From Luidia sarsii (lineage: Eukaryota; Echinodermata; Asteroidea; Paxillosida; Luidiidae), in the NCBI GenBank assembly GCA_949987565.1, contig OX465120.1, positions 1,777,037 to 1,841,036 of the forward strand: 64,000 bases of DNA, read 5' to 3'. Shown piece by piece: positions 32,920-43,500 of this stretch; the first letter of the stretch is position 1, and the number at the start of each line of letters is the position of its first letter. Both the position numbers and the translations under genes were made by a program. Under the pieces are notes generated by a model. That model did no database searches. It saw nothing but the letters and a program-made list of their open reading frames with translations, and was not told where the DNA came from.

Positions 32920-33260
32920 TTTTGTTTTGTCCCTATTAGTACTGCTTCGTACCTCTCCCTCCAGGGGTAAAAAGTGGGTCTACCCAAGGGTCTGCCTGTG
33001 ACGGTAGAGGTGGCCTTGGTGGTCTTGTTAAGCCGTTGTTTGACTGACTTCACGGTAGCCGAGGTTGTCAGCTCAATGGAGGAGCTGACACGCTGTCAGA
33101 ATTGTTATGTTCTCGGCAGGGGGCGAGATTCTTTTTGATTGAACGAATGGTTCTTCTGGCACAATGAGTATGAAGAGATTAATGCACTTTTGGCAGCAGT
33201 GGGACCCTGGATATCATTACGTAATGTTCGAGCTGTCTGGTCTGACTGTCTGGTCTGTTT
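32920..33260. other. unique non-coding stretch
   Basis: No exon-like frame or repeat was recognised. Confidence 0.45.
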
Positions 33261-33264
33261 GTCT

Positions 33265-33880
33265 GGCTATGACAGTCTTACTGCCTGGCTGTCTGTCCGC
33301 TTGTCTCCCAGCTAGCTTTAGCTAAACCTCTGTCTGTCTGTCTGACTACATGACAGTCTTACTGCCTGGCTGTTTGTCCGCTTGTCTCCCAGCCTACAGC
33401 TAAACCTCTGTCTGTCTGTCTGACTACATGGCAGTCTTACTGCCTGGCTGTTTGTCCGCTTGTCTCCCAGCCTACAGCTAAACCTCTGTCTGTCTGTCTG
33501 ACTACATGGCAGTCTTACTGCCTGGCTGTTTGTCCGCTTGTCTCCCAGCCTACAGCTAAACCACTGTCTGTCTGTCTGACTACATGGCAGTCTTACTGCC
33601 TGGCTGTTTGTCCGCTTGTCTCCCAGCCTACAGCTAAACCACTGTCTGTCTGTCTGACTACATGGCAGTCTTACTGCCTGGCTGTTTGTCCGCTTGTCTC
33701 CCAGCCTACAGCTAAACCTCTGTCTGTCTGTCTGACTACATGGCAGTCTTACTGCCTGGCTGTTTGTCCGCTTGTCTCCCAGCCTATAGCTAAACCTCTG
33801 TCTGTCTGTCTGACTACATGGCAGTCTTACTGCCTGGCTGTTTGTCCGCTTGTCTCCCAGCCTACAGCTAAACCTCTGCC
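33265..33880. repeat. 78-bp minisatellite, eight units
   Basis: Units contain GACTACATGGCAGTCTTACT, then GCCTGGCTGTTTGTCCGCTT and CTCCCAGCCTACAGCTAAAC. Seven units are almost identical. The 78-bp length (26 codons) keeps a 238-codon minus-strand frame open. It has Arg/Gln/Ser bias and no homology that I recognise, so it is treated as an artefact. Confidence 0.96.
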
Positions 33881-33884
33881 TGTC

Positions 33885-34453
33885 TCTCTGTCGGTCTGTA
33901 TACGCCTGTCTGTCCGCCTGTCTGTATGTCTGTTTGTTTGCCTGTCTCTGTCTTTCTGCTTGTCTGCCGGTCAGTCTGGCGTATATTGTCGTTTCGTGTG
34001 ACTCTGTACGTATCTCTCTGTCTCTCTGTCTCACCCTGTCTGTATCTCTCTGTCTTGCTGTCTCCCTGTTTGTGTGTTCTTCTCTCTTAGTTTCTATTTC
34101 AGTCTGTCAGTATGTCTGTCCATCTGTCTATATTATACTAACGGTAATTGTCTCAATATCTGCTTGTCTGTCTGTCTGTCTGTCTCCCTTTTTTATGTCT
34201 TTCTCTCTTTTACTGTTTCTGTCTACCTGTCTGTCTGTCTATCTACTAATCATCTGCATATCTCCATCTCTGCTCCAGACATGTTTGCTTGTCTGTCTGT
34301 TTGTCTGTCTGTCTCTCCTCTCTGTGTTTCTGTCTCTATTTTCACCTGGGCGTCTTTCTCTGTTTCTGTTCCTGCCTGCCTGTCTGTCTGTCTATCTATC
34401 TGTCTTTCTACTTATTATCTACATAATCTCCATCTCTGCTCCAGACTTGTTTG

Positions 34454-34485
<32 letters not shown>

Positions 34486-34530
34486 CCCTCTCTATGTTTC
34501 TGTCTGTCCGTCTCTCTCCCCCGCCTCGAT
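33885..34530. repeat. (TCTG)n-rich stretch with a roughly 180-bp duplication
   Basis: CATAATCTCCATCTCTGCTC then CAGACTTGTTTGCTTGTCTG at 34423 repeats a near-identical block at 34256. Confidence 0.88.
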
Positions 34531-34539
34531 CCCTGACCG

Positions 34540-35284
34540 TGTGTCTCCATGGTTTGACTTTGAGGCATGTATACGTGCGATCTGTGAACGATGGGAAAAT
34601 TGTCATCAACGCTGATGGGTATCATTGCCAAGTCATGCCGAGAATTGCACAGCAGCAAGGTTCACGACAATGTGATGAATACGAAACGTCCATTCCTGCA
34701 CGCACACTCTATAACAGTCTATAGAGCAGACGACAAAGGCAGGGGGCGGGACAGGCCGTGAGGAGGAGAGGGGGGGGGGGAGAGATCTCGCCGTTTGCAC
34801 AAACTTTATTGAGTCAACTTCCAGAAACCAGATTTAAGGCGTTAATCCCTTTTGCCTCCCCCCTACTCCCCCCAAATAAAAGAGGGTCACTTTTTTGTCA
34901 CCGCCTTAATATTTTGTGGCTTCAAGCCGGCCCCACGCATAATAGCCGCTTGAATAAAGAGAACAAAACAATGAAATCAGAGCGATATTGTCGACGGTCC
35001 ATATCGCAAAATAATAACAGCCTACGGCTGTTTGATGTCTGAACTTTGAGCGGCAGTTTTGCGATACAAAGAAACAGCGGGAGAGGGGGGAGGGAAATTT
35101 ATATATTTTTTTTAGGAGGACACGGCAGGGGGGCAAAATAAAGTTTTGACAACCCCGCCGTGCTACCTATAGTGTGAAATCCCCAGTCACACGTTATTGT
35201 TGTTGTTGTTGTTATTGTTGTTTTTCCGGCGGAAGCGAACGGTTAGAGCGAACGATATTCGAGGTGTCCCAAAAATGTACAACC

Positions 35285-35316
<32 letters not shown>

Positions 35317-35810
35317 CATGAAGCACGCATGCTGGTTTTTTCTTCTTAGCCCTGCAAAATGCGCGTACGTCTCGTTTCACACTCCAACCCCCCCCCCCGA
35401 AAAACTCACTCTGGCATGGATTTTTTTTAAGGGAAGTGACGATTATTGTTGGGATTTGATGGGAAAGTGGGCTGAAGTCACGCACAGAAATCGGTTCAAC
35501 GGCACTCGATTGTACCCCGCTTTCAAAGGAAAAGCCGCCGATATAATCATTCTATTGAGGCACCGGGAGGGTTGTGGATCGATAAATAGACGCTGACATC
35601 TGTTGACAATACGAGGCAAGTTTTGCTCAAAAAAAAAATCATCATCGTTATTTTTTTGGGATCTGGTTTTGTAGTCTGCAGGACCGTACTTTTGCTAAAG
35701 TTCATGGTGAAAGGATTCTTTTTTTTAAACAGCGAAGAGGGTCAATAAAGTGGTGCATGAGTAGTTTACGGTGACTAGGTCAGGTGCTAAACGGATCTTA
35801 CTTTCATATT
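34540..35810. other. mostly unique sequence, microsatellites only
   Basis: Contains (GTT)n at about 35193-35225 and (ATT)n at about 35286-35317. No gene is supported. Confidence 0.55.
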
Positions 35811-35814
35811 TTAA

Positions 35815-36225
35815 AACGAGAGAGAGAGAGAGAAGGGGACGGGGTGAGGCAGAGGCAGAGGCAGAGGGAGAAAGAGGGGGAGGGAGGTGAAAGAGAGGGA
35901 GAGAGAGAGAGAGATAGAGATGTGGAGATAGAACGAGAGAAAGAGAGAGGGAGAGAGAGAGGGGGAAGGGACAGAGAGAGAGGGAGAGAGAGAGAGATGA
36001 GGGAGAGAGAGAGAGGGAGAGAGAGGGAGAGAGACAGGGAGAGAGAGAGGAGATATGAGAGAGAGGAGAGAGAGGGAGAGAGAAAGAGAGGGGAGAGAGA
36101 GACAGGAGAGAGAGAGACAGAGAGGGAGAGAGAGGGGAGAGGGAGAAAATAAAATGTGGAGATAGATATGGGGAGAGATAGATCACGAGAAAGAGAGAAA
36201 AACAGACAGAGGGAGGGGAACGAGA
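35815..36225. repeat. GA-rich simple repeat
   Basis: (GAGA)n with GAGAGG and GAGATA variants. Confidence 0.93.
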
Positions 36226-36229
36226 ATGG

Positions 36230-36635
36230 AGAGAGCTCTGCATTTTTCCCACCGTGTGTATGCGGACTTTCACTCCAAGGACGGAGCCAACATTGCGTCC
36301 ACTCGGGCGGCAAATCAGAATAGGAACATCGTTCAAAGGGACTAGAAAGAGGCATTTTATTCCCGACTAAATGATTGATATCTGGCGCTGCAAAAGGCAC
36401 TCGAACCGGTGCCCGTCGGCAACGATAATAATTGTCCTATTAATTCCACTGAGGATACATTTCTATACGCACTCAAGGCCATGTTAATTAAAATTCGGAC
36501 GCCGTCGACCGTCAAGGGGTTTCGCGTCCCAATCAGTGAGCATGTCATTGCCCCGTTGAAGAGGGGGCGGGTAGTTTTTTTTGGGGGGGCATGGTGTGAC
36601 GTCAGCGTGTCGTAGGTCACCTGTAGACGCAAGTG
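36230..36635. other. unique sequence between two GA tracts
   Basis: Balanced base composition but no frame with good splice sites. No gene is called. Confidence 0.4.
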
Positions 36636-36639
36636 GGTG

Positions 36640-36756
36640 GAGAGAGAGAGAACGAAAGAACGAAAGAGACAGAGAGGGAGACGGAGAAACAGAAGAGAGG
36701 CACATGGGTCAGAGACAGGAGAGTGAGAGAGAAAGAGAGAGAGATAGGGAGAGAGG

Positions 36757-36795
<39 letters not shown>

Positions 36796-37215
36796 GGAGA
36801 GAGAGGGAGAGAGGGAGAAAGAGAGAGAGAGAGAAAGAATTTGAGAGAGAGAGAGAGGGAGAGGGAGAGGGAGAGGGAGAGGGAGAGGGAGAGGGAGAGG
36901 GAGAGGGAGAGGGAGAGGGAGAGGGAGAGGGAGAGGGAGAGAGAGATAGATAGAGAGAGAGAAAGAGAGAGAGAAAGAATGAGAGAGAGAGAGAGAGGGG
37001 GAGAGGGAGAGGGAGAGGGAGAGGGAGAGAGAGAGGGAGAGAGAGATAGATAGAGAGAGATAGAGAGAAAGAGAGAGAGAGAAAGAATGAGAGAGAGAGA
37101 GAGAGGGAGAGGGAGAGGGAGAGGGAGAGGGAGAGGGAGAGGGAGAGAGAGGAAGGGAGAGGGAGAGATATAAAGAGAGAGAGAGCGAGAGAGAGAGAGA
37201 GAGAGAGAGGTGCAG
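36640..37215. repeat. GA-rich simple repeat with (GAGAGG)n runs
   Basis: Purine tract with internal duplication of GATAGATAGAGAGAGA-type blocks. Confidence 0.94.
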
Positions 37216-37221
37216 AGATAC

Positions 37222-37480
37222 AGATAGAATAGGTCTCCACAGGGAAATTGTAAAGGTGTATAGGTCTCCACGAGGTTTTCACGAAAGTGGTATTTGAAAA
37301 TAACTCAAAATCTGAAAATCTGTGATAGGTAAGAAATCCGTCTCAAAGTGTATATAAGGGACATACGGTCTAAATTTCTTCCCAGTAAAGTGAATGTGGT
37401 TGAAACGGGAGCAGTTTTAAAACATCCTTTCTCACTCGGTTGTATAGTGCACGAGAACAAAGCAATGTCTCCACAATTTT
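37222..37480 (+). mobile_element. foldback element, family E copy 2
   Basis: It shares the ordered blocks AATAGGTCTCCACAGGGAAA, then TTGTAAAGGTGTATA, AGGGACATACGGTC, AGTGAATGTGGTTGAAA and TGTCTCCACAA with 15083-15384. The left end is truncated by the adjoining GA repeat. Confidence 0.7.
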
Positions 37481-37489
37481 GACCAAAAT

Positions 37490-38450
37490 AAAACATTATA
37501 AGACGAAGATTGGACTCATTGTGACCCCCGAAAGTCATCCAACGGCTGTATTGACTCAGCACTGACTGGGTAAACATTTACAGCGTATGCCCTCCTCAAC
37601 TTGGACTTCTGTTCCGGAGACAAACACAATCACGGGTTCTCCAAAACCAGTTTCTGTGTATTCCTCTTTCAATCCCACCGCGCAGAAGTGCATGCGTCAT
37701 TCACATGTCATCTCACACGGCGAACAACGCACAAAATAAAGGGTTTGCGAAGACAATCATCTGTACTATGGTCCCTCATTTTGTTTAGAATGGATATTGA
37801 CTTTTGCCGGTGCATGTCAACTGGGTTTTTTTGGTGTCTGTACCGTGTGTGTGACTGTGCAAACTCCCTTGTCTCTTTAAAACGCCTTTTTTTCCCCTCT
37901 CTGCACCTTTTATTATTTATTTTTTTGGAGAGCGGCACGACGTGGCTTTGCTAAACATGTCACGCTGAAAGTTTCGTGAAAAGCGTAAATAAACGTGGGA
38001 CAAAGGCTGTCTTTGTTCGTCTGTTATGGTGGGAGGGTGCTAAGATTTCGTTTTTTCCTCTCTGAACCCTAGCCCCCCCTACCTTTCCCTCCCCTCCCCT
38101 ATTGTCATTGTGAGTTTTGGGATAACATTGACGTAACTGCGAATCGGGTAAGGTCAGGTCAGACAACTTCGTCTCTACCACTTTGCCCGATGGCGTCCTT
38201 TTGTTTCCCAGCACGGGAAAGGCCATCGACAACATTGACGTTAGCTATTGGTTGGTTTTCTCCGCGCATGATGAATTATTCATGATAGTCCGTTTGCGCA
38301 TGCACAGTACATGTACATGTGCGTGCACATGCTCGCAATTCCGATGGCTGTTTCGAGAGTTTAGGCGCAATTTTTCCGGTTGAAACGCACGGTCGTGCTA
38401 TTGAGGATTCTGCTAGGTGCATCTTACGATTCTTGATGTATCTCAAAATC
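37490..38450. other. unique non-coding stretch
   Basis: No exon with good splice sites. ATTGGTTGG (38247-38255) is a reverse CCAAT-like motif in GC-moderate sequence. Confidence 0.4.
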
Positions 38451-38455
38451 TAGTG

Positions 38456-38730
38456 GGCCTGACGTTTCGATCCTAGCAGGACCTTTCTCAAAGGCAGAAT
38501 GACAGGGACAAAACAGATACATGTACACGAAGGAAGGGGGAAGAGAGTGAAAGATCGTTGACTAAGCTGACACAGTTCGATGGGGAAAAAATGAGCCACT
38601 TTTTTCACCATTTTCTCTCGCCATGGTGGACGGATTGAGCTGAAACTTCCACAGGCGTGATATTTCATGCATGATGCTGGATTAGACAAAGTGTGGACGT
38701 TTCTAAGACCCCTGCCAATAGTGTGTAGGG
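38456..38730 (-). mobile_element. family A tail fused to a partial AGCCCCTACACAACATTGGT-family MITE
   Basis: GGGCCTGACGTTTCGATCCT, then AGCAGGACCTTTCTCAAAGG, is a full family A motif. From about 38620 the sequence ATTGAGCTGAAACTTCCACA to GTGTGTAGGG matches the right third of the TTAA-family MITE at 29318-29689. Confidence 0.65.
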
Positions 38731-39139
38731 AAGGGGAAAAAAGTTAACCGATGACTCAGGCGATCAACACCTACAGACACACAATTACAACGAAGTGGAA
38801 ACGCACATCCCGATACCAACGTCTACTGCCAACGAGGTGGCTTTTGGGGGGTTTGTTGGCTCTACGGACCGTGACGTCAGTCGACCGCCTGGCGTGTCAT
38901 TGTTCGAGGGCCCTGGGAAGTATTGAGGTCACGGTGACACCCATCCGACTACCGGGCATCTGGGTTTTTTATTTGTCCGTCTAGAATATTGTGAATTGTC
39001 AATAGACTTTGAGACTTTTTTTTCCTTTTCAATTGCGTTTTCTTCCAGGGTGTGCGGCTAGCCGCAAGTCGTGTACCGTCGGAGCCGGCTAGATGACTTC
39101 TGATCTGTGTGTTGGATAGAGGAGCTACACTCTGTGAGG

Positions 39140-39541
39140 ACGAGCATCGAAGCTAGAGAGCAACGGAAGAGAAAGAGACTCACAGAGAGACAGAGAGATA
39201 TATCGAGAGACAGAGAGAGAGAGGGAGAGAGAGAGAGAGAGCCAGAGAGACAGAGAGGCAGATAGAGACACAGAGAGACAAAGAGAGACAGAGAGAGACA
39301 GAGAGAGAGAGAGAGCCAGAGAGACAGAGGCAGAGAGAGACATAGACACAAAGAGAGGCAGAGAAACAGGAAGAGAGAGAAATATATATATAGAGAGAGG
39401 GGGAGGGAAGGAGGGAGAGAGACAGATAGACATAAAGACAGAGAGAGACGAAGGGAGGGAGGGAAAGAGGGAGAGAGACAGACGAACAGACAGAGAGAGA
39501 GAGAGAGGGAGGGAGGGAAGGAGAGAGATAGGAGAGATAGA
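39140..39541. repeat. GA-rich tract reaching to 12 bp before the FJX1 start codon
   Basis: (GAGACAGA)n and (GAGG)n purines. The reverse strand shows (CTCT)n. Its position makes it either the 5' UTR or the core promoter of FJX1. Confidence 0.9.
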
Positions 39542-39552
39542 AAGCCAGAAAG

Positions 39553-40540
39553 ATGGGCAGACGGTCGAGTTTTGGCGGGCTTTTCAGAGTCACCCTCTGC
39601 TCCATCGTGGCCGCGCTGGCCGGCTGGTCTGGCGCCCAGACTCCCCACACCGGGCCCGGCGGCAGCTACGCGGCCCGGGGCCGGGTCTGCCTGTACGTCA
39701 ACCTGCAGGACGAGTTCGACCGGACGGTGAAGGCGGTGACCCAGGTGCTGGACACCGGCGGCGACCCCGCCCTCCAGGAGAAGCTCAACCGGACCATCTA
39801 CAAGGGGCTCCTGAACGGGGTGCTGGGAGGCTCCTCCGCGGCCGCCTCCGCCGCCGCCTACCTGGACGACGCCGAGGAAGCGCTGCCCGAGGCCGACCAG
39901 AAGGTGGTCCAGCGGCTGGAGGAGGCCGGCTTCGTGGCGCTGGCCAACCTGGCGAGGAGGGACTACGCGCTGGCGCCGGGCACCAGCGGCGCCTCAGCCT
40001 CAGCCGCCGCTGCAGCTGGTGCCGGCGTCGGGAGCCAGTCACACGACGCCGACGGCGCAGCCCACGTTGGGGGCGCTGTCGGGGACAGATACGGCGTTGC
40101 TAGGCAAGAGGGCGCCGCCTCTGATGATGATGACGTCGCCGGCGGGAAGCAGAAGCAGCACTGTCACAGCGCCGCCAGCGGCGACATTTGCCGAGGCGAG
40201 AGCCCGGAGACGGACGGAGCGAAGCCGGCAGAACCCGGCTCCTCTCCGCCGGAGCCGAGGTCGGGTCTTCCCCGCGATGTCAGCCCGCCGATGACGGGCG
40301 GTGGCTCTGGTGGCGGAGGTGTTGGCGGCGGTGAAGCGGCCACGGCCGTCGGCAGGGATACAAGCCAGCGGCCAATCGGGGAGGCCCCCGACTCCCACGT
40401 GACGGCGGCCGGCCAATCGGCGGGCCGCCCGCCGGTCGTCGACGCGCCCGACGGCGGACGGGTCTTTAACGAGGACGGAGTGCCGATCATCGAGGAGGAT
40501 CTGTACTGGTCGGCTGAGGTCGAGGCTGCCACTCCCAAAG
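39553..40540 (+). CDS. FJX1: FJX1 exon 1
   Basis: Encodes residues 1-329 plus one base; donor AAAG-GTGAGA. It carries the signal/anchor ([15 protein letters not shown]), a helical segment (residues about 45-140) and a Gly/Ala/Ser/Pro-rich stem with very high G+C. The stem has homopolymeric [11 protein letters not shown] and [12 protein letters not shown] tracts, which suggest repeat-driven length change. Confidence 0.93.
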
Positions 40541-43500
40541 GTGAGATCATTGGCTTCTCTCTCTCTCTCTTCCTCCTCCTCCTCTCATCGTTTCTATTCG
40601 GTTGCTATTTTTTCTTGGGGGTCAGAAGTTACAGCCATCAGTGTGAGTATTGACAGCTGTGTCGAAACCTATACCTGACAACTCCTGACGAAAAGGTGAA
40701 CACAAACAAACAAAGCAATACAAAAACGCCTAACAAGCCTTTCAACCAGGCACAAAGCAACACACACGACTAATCAACCGATAAACAAGCCAGCCAGCCA
40801 GCCAGCAAACCAGCAAACCTGTCAGCCAGCCAGCCAGTCAGCCAGTCAGTCAACCAGCCAGCCAGCCAGCCAGCCAACCAGCCAGCTAACCAGTCAGCCA
40901 ACTAACTAGCTATCCATCCAACCAACCAGCCAGCCAGTCAGCCAGTCAGTCAACCAGCCAGCCAGCCAGCTAGCCAGCCAACCAGCCAGCTAACCAGCTA
41001 ACCAGTCAGCCAGCCAGCCAGTCAGCCAATTCTCCCAACCAGCCAGCCAGCCAACCAGCCAGCCAGCCAGCCAGCCAACCAGCTATCCATCCAACCAACC
41101 AGCCAGCCAGCCATCCATCCAGCCAGCCAGCCATCCATCCAGCCAGCCAGCCAGCCAGCCAGCCAACCAGCTATCCATCCAACCAACCAGCCAGCCAACC
41201 AGCCAGCCATCCAGCCAGCCAGCCAGCCAGCCATCCAGCCAGCCAGCCAGCCAACCAGCTATCCATCCAACCAACCAGCCAGCCAACCAGCCAGCCATCC
41301 AGCCAGCCAACAAACTAGCTATCCATCCAACCAACCAGCCAGCCAACCAGCCAGCTAATCAGCCTGCCAACCAGCCAGCCAACCAGCCAGCCAACCAGCC
41401 AGCCAACCGACCAGCCAACCAGCCAGCCAACCGACCAGCACACACACAACAAACTAAAGAAAAACAGAATTCACGCAAAACTTCCCAGAACAACAGCAAT
41501 ACACAACCACAAACCAGAGGCAGTTCGGGCTGCACTCGAACCTACGACTCCAAAATCTACGCAGCAAAGAATCCGACCTACCCCCAGAAAATAATCTGAA
41601 AAACAAACAAACCGCAAACAAACGTGACCTTTGGATGACACGTCTGAAGGTCTGGGGCAGAGCCCTTTTTTTTGGGGGGGGGAATTCCACCTTGGGGTTG
41701 GCTTAAACCATTCTCCATCACTTCACCCCTCACCTTCCACACCTTCCATTGACCCAGTCACGTACTCATGTTGTGCCGGCACGCTTTCCCAAATCGAATA
41801 ACACCTCTGGTGTGGGATTAACCTAAATATTTTGATTCGCGTTTGTCAGTTTTTTTGTTGTTGTTGAACGTTCGGGAGGATTTTTTCCCCCCAACAACAG
41901 AGAAGACTGGTGTGACCCGACCTGCCTGGGCCAGATTTTAAGCCGGGTGAAAAAAAAAACTGCGGAAATTAAAGAGATAATTTATTGTGGTAGTCATTCT
42001 CAAAATTCTGACGTTTCGATCCTTATAGTAGGACCTTTCTCAAAGGCAATGTCACTTTAATTTTGCCTTTGGGAAAGGTCCTGCTAGGATCGTACGTCAG
42101 GCCCTCTAACTTTCGAGATTGATGTATTGCAGGTCTTTTTAGTCAGTGAGCAGTTTTGCAACGGTTTTTGTGATTATTACTTCGCGGTTGTAATTCGTCC
42201 GTGCTTTGACGGGGTTGGTAAATCAGGGAGTTCGTCATTGGTTATATTTTGTCTATGTATCAAATTTGGATGACCTTTTTTGGTATAATGATCAATTCGT
42301 GTTGCATAGAGCTTTAGGCTCTGTGTGCATGGTGGAAGTACTGATAATTTTACGAGGTTTGTGTTGACACTTCGCATAATACAGGGTTGCTCTTTTGTGA
42401 GTGAGCGTGGTTCTGAGAAGAACCGAAGGGTTTCACTCGACGTTTCAAAAAGTGTCCTGTATTCGTCTGAAAATTGAAATTGAAATTGAAATTGAAGTTG
42501 GCCAACTGACTGGTTGGCTGACTGTCTGGAAATTGAAAAAAAAAATGGCAAAAAAACCCCAAAATTTACTGGAACGGGATTTGAACCCGAGACCTCTAAC
42601 AGTGCTCTCCAGCACTGTATCTGAATGAAATAATTTTATAGTGATGGTGGCCTTCCCTAATAGTCAACTAGTCTTTGCTGGGGTGGGGCGCCAATCAGAA
42701 GCAATTCAGCCATTAACTGCCGTATATCTCCAGGGATCATACCCCCGCTTTCATTCAGATGCAAACAACCAATAATTGTTTGTAAACCTGGCTACGGCAG
42801 CTCGGGGATCACACAAAGTGGAGGCAGCCATTGATGATGCAGCTATGAATACAGGTATTAATATTTGAAACAGTGGTTAGGATAAACCTTGCACAAACTG
42901 TATAGCGTTAATTCTGCAGGGTACGCAGGTTTCATAGTAGACTGGTACCTATTTTTGTTGTATTGGATATTCCGTGCGAAACTGACGCCAGAAATTGCCG
43001 TATTGGTGCAGCTGTCGCGGCTACTGTGCATTACGACGGGGAAACCCTGGGAACAAGACTGGTCAACCCGTTGCCAAGATGGCGGACACTGGCTTCAACC
43101 AGCCGGCCCGTCACCATAGGCCGTTTATGCAATGTAGGCCTAGGCTCAATCCATTGTTTTGTACGTGTTTTCTGTGCAGGGTTTTCGCAGGCAGAGTTGG
43201 ACGAGTGGAAGACGCAGCTCTCTGAGCAACACGTCCGCTCCTTCGAACCCGGCAGCTTCACCAAGTGCGGGCGGGACAAGAATCGATTCATCGTGCTCGA
43301 CGACGGCTCGAAACTCTGCGTCCGGTATCGATACCCGCTCATCACCAGCATGACGGGTGAGTGCCGTAAGGGGGCGATATTCGATTCCGAATAACCGACT
43401 CCTGGTGTGCGTTGACATTCAATAAGGATTTGCCAGCCACTCGATATTGAGTTCGCATTGCTTTGCAAGATTGCCTGGTGATTTGCGGCGGTGAGAAGGT

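Larger units (their letters stand above)
40650..43179 (+). other. FJX1 intron 1
   Basis: Begins GTGAGATC at 40541. It contains the CAGC/CAAC repeat, family A and B element tails, a SINE head and the 42.9-kb dispersed repeat. It ends in TTTTCTGTGCAG. Confidence 0.85.

Noticed and set aside
33318..34034. 238-codon minus-strand frame with 26-residue repeats
   Set aside because: The 78-bp unit is a multiple of three, so the frame stays open by chance. No start context or splice support.
40019..40550. Overlapping frames of 91-128 codons in FJX1 exon 1
   Set aside because: Shadows caused by the GC-rich composition of the real exon.
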